Position numbers and translations under genes: made by a program. A DNA stretch of 64,000 nucleotides from Liopterus haemorrhoidalis (Eukaryota > Arthropoda > Insecta > Coleoptera > Dytiscidae), in contig OZ020611.1 of assembly GCA_963971575.1 (NCBI GenBank), positions 226,726,260-226,790,259 of the forward strand, written 5' to 3'. The notes beneath the pieces were generated by a model. The model saw only the letters and a list, made by a program, of their open reading frames with translations. It had not been told where the DNA came from and ran no database searches. Positions within the stretch are counted from its first letter, which is position 1, and every line of letters starts with the position of its first letter. Below, in pieces: positions 57,552 to 64,000 of the stretch.

Positions 57552-58063
57552 TATCGTGCGAGGTGTATGCCAGGGATGCTATATCTCCTAGACTATTTAA
57601 TGCTGCGTTTTTAAAAGACTAAATTGATCAGATCGAGGCTCAAACATTAATGGAGAACGTCTAAAGCATTTACGTATCACCGACGATATACTTTTAATTA
57701 CTGACGACTTAGGGGAAATGGAGCAAATAATGGAAGAATTAAATAGTGAAACCAAGAAGATAGGACTACAAATCAACATAAAAAAGACCAGAGTAATGAC
57801 AAAATAAGTGCTGAGTGGCAATTTGTCAATGTTGGGTAGACCCATTGATAAATACCTACACTACAAATACCTGGGTCATGAAATCACTATCGGCCGGGAC
57901 AACCAAACCATAGAGATAACAGAAGAATTGGTTTGGGATGGGCAGCCTTTGGAAATCTGAGGCACATTTTAAAAGGTGATTTCCCCATCTGCCTAGAAAG
58001 GTATTTGATCAATGTCTTACCAGTCTTCACCTATGGTGCTGAGACTCTCACCCTTACCCTTTT
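57552..58063 (+). pseudogene. RTE-like LINE RT relic
   Basis: The plus strand, with shifts and stops, reads RGVCQGCYISPRLFNAAF (RT motif, normally GVRQGD), then LKHLRITDDILLITDDLGEM (the usual FADD box reads ITDD), QIMEELNSETKKIGLQINIK, KTRVMTK, stop, YKYLGHEITIGRDNQ, GMGSLWKS and CLERYLINVLPVFTYGAETL. It breaks off at LTLTL near 58063. It covers the part preceding the region retained at 49944-50421 in a related element. Confidence 0.8.
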
Positions 58064-59447
58064 TTGATTTCAAAAAAAAGATTTTTTTTTATTATTTTCA
58101 AGTAAGAGCTGCAGCTCCATAGCGCGTACTCAGGAGCCGCCACTGGTTAATTTAAAGAGTTTGGACACGATATTCTAATTTTATTGGAAACCAAAGCAAC
58201 AAAATCTACGTTCTACGTTTTATTTCTACGTTCTACATCTACGTCAATTGGAAACCATCATTTTGATAAAAAATGGTGTGGTTTGAAATTCGTACATAAA
58301 ATATATATGATCGTATATGAGGAATTGAGAATGATGAGAGACAGATGGGTGAGTGAGTGAGTGTGAACGTATTGTGATGTGAACAAGTGTGTCTAATTAC
58401 CGGATTGATACTGATGTAGTAATTAAGAAGTCAGACAGTCCAGTTGTCCAGTGCGGCGGGCGGCGGTTTCTGGACCGAAGGAGCAATGGACCTGCTGTCT
58501 ACTGCGACACAACACGCCACACCGTGAGTCGTCCACCACTCATACATACATCTATCTACTTCAGCACACGCACGATATTACTCTAAATTACACAAACATA
58601 CCAGTTATTAACAGCGAATTACTAACAAAATGTTAGTTTAGTATTAATTTATTATGCTATGTAGATGAAGCAAAATATTATACAATTAATAAACAATCTG
58701 CAACAGTGTATCGCATAATGTAAACATGTATTTTGTAAAATTTGATATTGAGATAAACACCTACAGTGGCGAACCTAAAAATATTGTGTGTTGGGAATTA
58801 GGTTTCGTAAGTATCAGAAAGGTGACAATATAATCAGTGGTGGCCGGTACATAAGAGCTGCAGAGCTGCAGCAGCCCCCCAGAATTAAATTAATCTAAAA
58901 ATTACAGACCTTTACGATTTTTCTGGTGTCTCTCTGTTTCTTTTTAAATTTACTTAATTTTTAATCTTTTGCACTCCAGCCTAGTGACTCATATAGCATA
59001 CCAACAACTCCAGCACTATATTAGTTACTTTCGTACATTAGTAAGTTTTTGCTGTTAAGGCATTAGTAAGGGAGGTTTTTAATTTTTGGAGTTTTCCCGC
59101 CATAACTCTCCAATTATTTATCGAATCAAAAAAATGCATTTTGATAAAAGATTTGTCTTTTTATTCTAAACAATTTTTGTAATGTAAGTTTTTGCTGAAA
59201 TTATACTGATTTTTCCGTAAAGAGACAAATTCTTAAAATTCGTAAATTATCGCCGGTTTTTTAAGAAAAACACACGTTTATACCAAATTTCTCAAATCAA
59301 CAAAAAAAGCGTGTCGCCGTAGCAGCGATAGTGGATTTAAGTTAATATTTTAAATGTCGCATTATCGGCAACAACGGAGTGTAAAGGGTCACTACTGTAG
59401 TCCGTCTTTCGTAAAACAAATAGTTGGTTTACAAGTTATGATATACA
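58064..59447. other. Unassigned, with possible hAT-type ends
   Basis: GCCGCCACTG at 58137-58146 and CAGTGGTGGCCGG at 58836-58848 resemble right and left hAT-type ends, each next to an AGAGCTGCAG motif. They face away from each other, so they probably belong to two separate fragments. The frames at 58389-58636 have no known motif. Confidence 0.35.
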
Positions 59448-59552
59448 GCAGGCAAGCCCAACCCGTGGCTCGCGAGCTACTTGTAACTCGCTTAATCAGA
59501 TGTGGCTCTCGAAGAATTTGGAATTTTCCGTATATGCCAGATATAAAACTAA
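59448..59552 (+). mobile_element. Left end of a hAT-type element
   Basis: CAGGCAAGCCCAACCCGTGG followed by CTCGCGAGCTAC and GTGGCTCTCG resembles the end of a common hAT MITE group. No right partner is seen before the mariner relic that follows. Confidence 0.5.
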
Positions 59553-59559
59553 ACTACTA

Positions 59560-60703
59560 AGAAACTGTTTTATTGCTTTTCAAAATATTCGCCTTTAAGA
59601 TTTATACACTTTTGCATGCGTTCAAACCAATTCTCGAAACAAGTTTTCCACTCTGAAGTTGGGATCTTAAAAACATGGTTTTCGACAGCTTCTTGAGGTG
59701 ATGAAAATCGTTGTCCACGCATTTTTTGTTTGACATTGGGGAACAAAAAAAAAGTCGTTAGGGGATAAAACAGGTGAATAATGTTTTTCTCCTTCAAATA
59801 ATCAATTGTTTGACGTGCTGTGTGGGACATTGTCATTATGAAGAATGATGCGACGTTTTTGGTTGTTTTTCCTGATTTTGATGACTTCTGGCAAACAAAT
59901 TGTTGTATACCATTCAGCATTAACTGTTCTCCGATCCTCTAAAGGAATGGTTGCGACATGTCCAGTACAACCGAAGAAACAACAAGTACACCGATCATTT
60001 CCTTGGAAGTGCTTCGTGAATGAACAACGTTTGTGGGTTTCGGTTCATCTTGGAAAACCCAAACAGTGGATTGTTGCTTAGTTTCCGGTTCATAAGAATA
60101 AATTCAAGTTTCGTAACCTGTAACGATGTTGTATACGGATTTTTCAGTGCCTAGGTTGAATTTTTTTAGCATTCCCTGACACCAATCAAAACGAACCTTT
60201 TTTCGAGCTTTGGTCAAATTATGCAGAATCCATCGGAAACAGATCTTTTAAGATAACGGTAAGTCACATGCCGATCTTCTTCTATCATTTTGCGCACAGC
60301 ATCGATGTTTTTTTGAATCACAACCGATTTTGGTCGACCTTTATGAGATTCATCACTGACGGACGCACGATCACGATGAAATTCTGCAAATCAATTATAA
60401 ACAGTCTTTTCTGATGGTGCTTCATTACCAAAAGTTGAACGAAGCGAATCTATGCATTGTTGTTGAGTTAGGCCTTACTAAAATCGTAAAAAATCATCCA
60501 ACGAAAACTTTCACAAGTAATATCAATTTTTTCACAAAAGTGTTTTTTCTTAAAACGTTCACTGTCAACAAACTACTCGGTCAATTTATAAGCTGCCACT
60601 GATTTCACAATAACAAATTTCAAATTTTACGAATATAGTAATGAGACATTTCAATGTTGCCATCTAGTGGTCGTTTGTAAAAACATAGAAGGTAACCCTC
60701 GTA
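59560..60703 (-). mobile_element. mariner element, one TIR retained
   Basis: The right-hand (5') terminus GGTAACCCTCGTA at 60691-60703 matches a mariner TIR that begins TACGAGGGT and is bordered by TA. The opposite TIR is not recognisable next to 59560. The transposase gene reads leftwards. Confidence 0.75.
59570..60600 (-). pseudogene. mariner transposase relic (DD34D type)
   Basis: The minus strand contains, in order: SDESHKGRPKSVVIQKNIDA (near 60350), EEDRHVTYRYL, then VYNIVTGYET-IYSYEPET (the TGDE first Asp is Tyr and the next Trp is a stop), EDRRTVNAEWYTTI, RRIILHNDN (second Asp), and a 116-codon open C-terminal frame with MRGQRFSSPQEAVENHVFKI, SEWKTCFENWFERMQKCINL and GEYFEKQ. The third-Asp block is damaged (HLFYPLTTFFLFP for SPDLAPNDFFLFP). 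Inactive. Confidence 0.87.
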
Positions 60704-61883
60704 TATCATTCATGTGACATTCTGTTAGAAATATTCATTCGGCAATACTGCAATATATTTAGTTGATGAAAATTTTTTAATGACCAATATAACCAAAAAA
60801 TAGCATATCCTACTCAAATGTGTGATCACGTAAAAATTTACTTTTATAGTTCGTCGAAAAGAGTTTTGTCTAATTTTAACTATTATGAAGTAAAAATTAA
60901 GATTTTTATTTTGCTTCTATTGGTAGTATTTACATTTAATATGTTCACATGGCATTTCAAAATATCAGTAGATGATTAATACATCATTTTAAGAGCGATG
61001 ATGAGCTTTTAGCAGCCTGGGACCAAACTTATGCAGAAGTACGAAAAGTGGGAAGACATTTTTAATACGTGGTTTATACCTATAAGGAAGTATATTGAAC
61101 ATGTTGGGTAGTACTTGGAAAAAGTTTTAAAAGTAAGCCCGTGTCTCAAAACTTTCGTAGCGCCCTACTTGCCTACGAAACTCAATTTAGTCTTACTACT
61201 ATACTAACATACTTATTATGTATAGTTCTATAAACTGTAGGTAACATTTTTGACATTTTTCCTGCACTTCTTGGCTATCTCAACAACCTGTATCAACCTG
61301 TAACTCATTATTTACTTTAGCAATCAATGCTTAACAATTTTCCAAGCGCTTGCAATTTTTCAAAATTTTCTACTTCAAACAGATAAATACTTTCACCTGT
61401 TATCTTTCATTCATGTTAAACATTTCTTATCAATCTTCATGCAATCTTCAAACAAATAATATACAAAAATATTATTTAGATAAACACATGTGATAACATA
61501 TCAAATATTATGATTTTATCTTAGACGGCGCCCAGATTTTTTATTAGAAAAATTTCGAAACAATAATTCGTAATGTATCACATTGTATGTTTATTGTTTA
61601 CAGATAATGTGTTTAAATAAGCTACTTAAGTACCGTTTAGGAGATATTAAATATTAAACATGACTTAGCTAGAAATTTCTACTACAGAGGTGGTGACATA
61701 TTTCACAATAGTTTACATTAAATCATTAATATTTTAAACCATAACATTATGTTGTACTACTAGATGACGATTTACAAAAAGATGATATTGTCATTAAATT
61801 TGAGTCGTCTTGTGCCTCCACTCAATAGCGTATACTGGAGGGGGGGCACTGGGAGCACGTGTTCCCCTTAATGTCCAATGAAA
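60704..61883. other. Unassigned AT-rich stretch
   Basis: No gene or element ends were recognised. A G-rich patch is near 61838-61850. Confidence 0.3.
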
Positions 61884-62129
61884 TAAAGGTTTCCACACAC
61901 CAAAGCGGCCGCGGTGGCGGCCGCGGTAGCGATACGGCAGCGGCCTAACGCAACCTATACAATACAATGAGACCACGCACATACAAGCGTTCCGCTATCT
62001 GAGAACGGCGCCGAATGCAGCGTTCAGTCTAGCGATCACCAAACACTGGCGGCCGAACTCGACAAGTTGCGTTAGGCCGCGCGATATTCATTGTTTATAT
62101 ACCACAGAGTGAATATATTTAAGAAAATA

Positions 62130-62278
62130 ATGTCGAAAATAGATAATTTAACAGAAAAAATCATAGATCAGTAAAGGATCATTTAATTTTGTATGACTTA
62201 GCACATCCTGATTACAAGAATATTAGGAAAACAAATAAAGTGTGGAACGAAATAGGAAAATTTTGGAAATTGATAGTA
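62130..62278 (+). pseudogene. MADF-domain fragment of a PIF/Harbinger protein
   Basis: After a Met-initiated stretch that quickly meets stops, the plus strand reads YDLAHPDYKNIRKTNKVWNE IGKFW, the N-terminal core of a MADF/Myb-like DNA-binding domain (usual pattern LYD..H.DYKN...+...W.EI). PIF/Harbinger elements carry such a second protein, which supports the family call. It stops where a MITE inserted at 62279. Confidence 0.72.
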
Positions 62279-62680
62279 AAGTCTGTTCCAAACGGTTAGG
62301 CGGAACTAGATTTTGCAATCTAGTTACTTTCATCGTTTAAATCTTGCTTTTCAGCCGTTTTGTTTAAACTTTGTAAATCATACTTGCAACAAACATTTTT
62401 TGGTTAAGGTTAATATCATTTTAAAATGTCATTTTCTTTATATTTTGATTTTTATGTCATTCTTAATACAAATATCCCATTTATTTATTTTTTGTCATTA
62501 AAATATGTCAGAAAATTAATTTAAGTTTGACATATGTCATTCGTTTCCATGGTTTCATTGTTGGAATTTTAAATTTTGACATTCCAACGTGAAAAATGAA
62601 TTAACCCAAGCAAGGTCTCTTTTCCAACCTAAAAGAACGAAATTCCCACTTAGTTCCGCCTAACCGTTTGAAACAGACTG
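62279..62680. mobile_element. Tc1/mariner MITE, copy 1 in the PIF element
   Basis: The left AAGTCTGTTCCAAACGGTTA and the right TAACCGTTTGAAACAGACTG are inverted, flanked by TA (62277-62278, 62681-62682). About 400 bp, non-coding, containing TAGGCGGAACTAG and GTTCCGCCTA. Closely similar to the next copy 79 bp away. Confidence 0.88.
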
Positions 62681-62758
62681 TAAGTAGATTATTATTTTTC
62701 CTCTACATACAATTAATTATTCTATTGTATTCTCGCAATCAATATTATCATACAACTA

Positions 62759-63163
62759 CAGTCTGTTCCAAACGGTTAAGCGGAACTAGATTTTGCAATC
62801 TAGTTACTTTCATCGTTTAAATCGTGCCTTTCGGCCGTTTTGTTTGAGCTTTGTAAATCATACTTACAATAAACATTTTTTGGTTAAGGTTAATATCATT
62901 TTAAAATGTCATTTTCTTTATATTTTGATTTTTTATGTCATTCTTAATACAAATTTCCCATTTATTTATTTTTTTGTCATTAAAATATCTAAAAAAATAT
63001 TTACTTTTTACATATGTCATGGTTTCCATGGTTTCATTGTTGGAATTTAAAATTTTGACATCCCAACGTGAAAAATGAAATAACCCAAGCAAGGTCCCTT
63101 CTCGTGACAACCTAAAAGAACTAAATTCCCATTTAGTTCCGGTTAACCATTTAGAATAGACTA
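62759..63163. mobile_element. Tc1/mariner MITE, copy 2 in the PIF element
   Basis: Same family and orientation as 62279-62680: left CAGTCTGTTCCAAACGGTTA, right TAACCATTTAGAATAGACT, flanked by TA (62757-62758, 63164-63165). The internal sequence is near-identical for most of its length, with small indels. Confidence 0.88.
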
Positions 63164-63409
63164 TATATACCGTGATTCACTAACTGATCGCTACCGCTAC
63201 CGCCACTCCCACCGCGTTAGTGTGAGGAGACCTGATCGCTAGTCGTATCGCTAGCGGCCGCCACCGCGGCCGCTTTGGTGTGTGGAAACCTTAATAATTT
63301 AACAAATTTAAAATAATTGTTCAACAAAATCACTTATGAATATTACAATATATAAGCTATATTTTATTATGATAAGTATTGAAATTAATAGAAAATTCCT
63401 ATCACCATG

Positions 63410-63560
63410 TTATATTTAGGTATTCGTGGGTATAATCAAGAAATCCTTATTCCGTCACATTAGTCTGTCTATTCGATAGAAATTGTGACCAAACTCCTGG
63501 ATATAGAGAATTGAACACATGTACGAGAAATACTGAGACAAAAATATTAACAAAAATGTA
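63410..63560. repeat. Degraded Helentron family 1 3' end
   Basis: TAGGTATTCGTGGGTATAAT, AAGAAATCCTTATTCCGTCA and TAGTCTGTCTATTCGATAGA match the inverted 3' end of family 1 with many changes. It directly precedes copy F. Confidence 0.5.
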
Positions 63561-63565
63561 CTTAT

Positions 63566-64000
63566 CAAAAAATTTATGTGAAGTGTGAAATTTCACACAT
63601 TGCAGGATTTCGCAGGTATATAATAAGTGAAGGCGGCATGCTTGAGTGTGTAGGACAAATTTTGTTTTGTAGTAATCACGGCAAAATGAATGATATTTTT
63701 AAAATAATTTAGTGTCTGTTAATCTAAGAGATTTAAAAACACATCTTATGTTAAAATATTTTTTAGTTAATTTTAATTCGAATAACTAAGACCATTATTT
63801 AGGTTTCCAAATATGTGTAGTATTTTTTTATATAGCAAGGTTCATTTTTATCTTTTTTTTTGGCAATATTATGTACAACACTTATGTACCTAAAAATCAA
63901 TAAATTAAATCTAAATCTAAATCATTAAGATTTTGAAAATTGGTTGTTTTAAGTCAAATGCGCCGCCCCCCTGATTTCGTATACATGACACATAGAATGA
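63566..64000 (+). mobile_element. Helentron-like family 1, copy F (runs off the window)
   Basis: Terminus AAATTTATGTGAAGTGTGAA, a palindromic region, 5' subterminal GGATTTCGCAGGTAT, then the body up to the CTGATTTCGTATACATGACA text at the window edge. A short AT-rich insertion at about 63846-63925 (with AATCTAAATCTAAATC) splits AAGGTTCATT and ATTAAGATTTTGAAAATTG. Closest to copy A in sequence. The tRNA-like segment would lie beyond the window. Confidence 0.7.

Larger units (their letters stand above)
61887..63291. mobile_element. PIF/Harbinger element with GC-rich TIRs
   Basis: TIRs of about 49 bp: the left starts AGGTTTCCACACACCAAAG and continues with CGGCCGCGGTGGCGGCCGC; the right is its reverse complement. 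Flanked by TAA (61884-61886, 63292-63294), the PIF/Harbinger target. Just inside the left end, GCGGCCTAACGCAAC (61940-61954) has an inverted copy at 62066-62080. The interior holds the start of a MADF-domain protein (62192-62278) and two Tc1/mariner MITEs; the rest of the element's genes are gone. Confidence 0.85.

Noticed and set aside
58137..58848. A hAT element between CCACTG and CAGTGG ends
   Set aside because: The ends point outward rather than inward, so they cannot bound one element.

Overview
This 64 kb window looks like AT-rich, intergenic nuclear DNA from an insect or a close arthropod relative with a large, transposon-laden genome. The evidence is the mix of mobile elements: several Tc1/mariner lineages, hAT and PIF/Harbinger DNA transposons, RTE-like and jockey/I-like LINEs, Penelope-like retroelements, tRNA-derived SINEs, and many copies of two Helentron-like families carrying GTCT/GACA microsatellites. 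The species cannot be named from this sequence. No host protein-coding gene, rRNA gene or intact cellular tRNA gene could be supported. Nearly all longer reading frames belong to transposases, reverse transcriptases or microsatellites.

Layout. 0-5 kb: SINE, Helentron-like copy A, mariner relic, LINE 3' end, AT-rich MITE. 5-13 kb: two inverted copies of a hAT-like non-autonomous element with ACATCGATGT arrays, flanking Helentron-like copy B. 13-20 kb: hAT with a broken transposase, hAT MITEs, a 5'-truncated LINE with target-site duplication (TSD), and a head-to-head transposase relic. 21-28 kb: Helentron-like family 2, a LINE tail that looks like low-complexity purine DNA, a Penelope-derived palindrome, RNase H and RT fragments, Helentron-like copy C. 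30-39 kb: a DDE_3 transposon, a second SINE, a hAT with ATCCGC arrays, a Penelope GIY-YIG fragment, Helentron-like copy D, jockey RT. 39-47 kb: DD41D mariner, long imperfect microsatellites, a Tc1 relic abutting a LINE RNase H reading frame, nested hAT MITEs. 47-58 kb: Helentron-like copy E, three RTE fragments, an internally deleted mariner, an inverted pair of family 2, a long-TIR element. 58-64 kb: mariner relic and a PIF/Harbinger element holding two Tc1/mariner MITEs, then Helentron-like copy F running off the end.

No gene network is visible; the content is layered transposon insertions. Several can be dated relative to one another because TSDs or uninterrupted copies elsewhere in the window show the empty site. 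The most unusual signals are: the internal tRNA-like segment of Helentron-like family 1, which appears to differ far more between copies than its flanks; a 207-bp-arm palindrome from a Penelope-like element with a partial hammerhead-like core on each arm; and two Helentron-like families that share an architecture but not a sequence.
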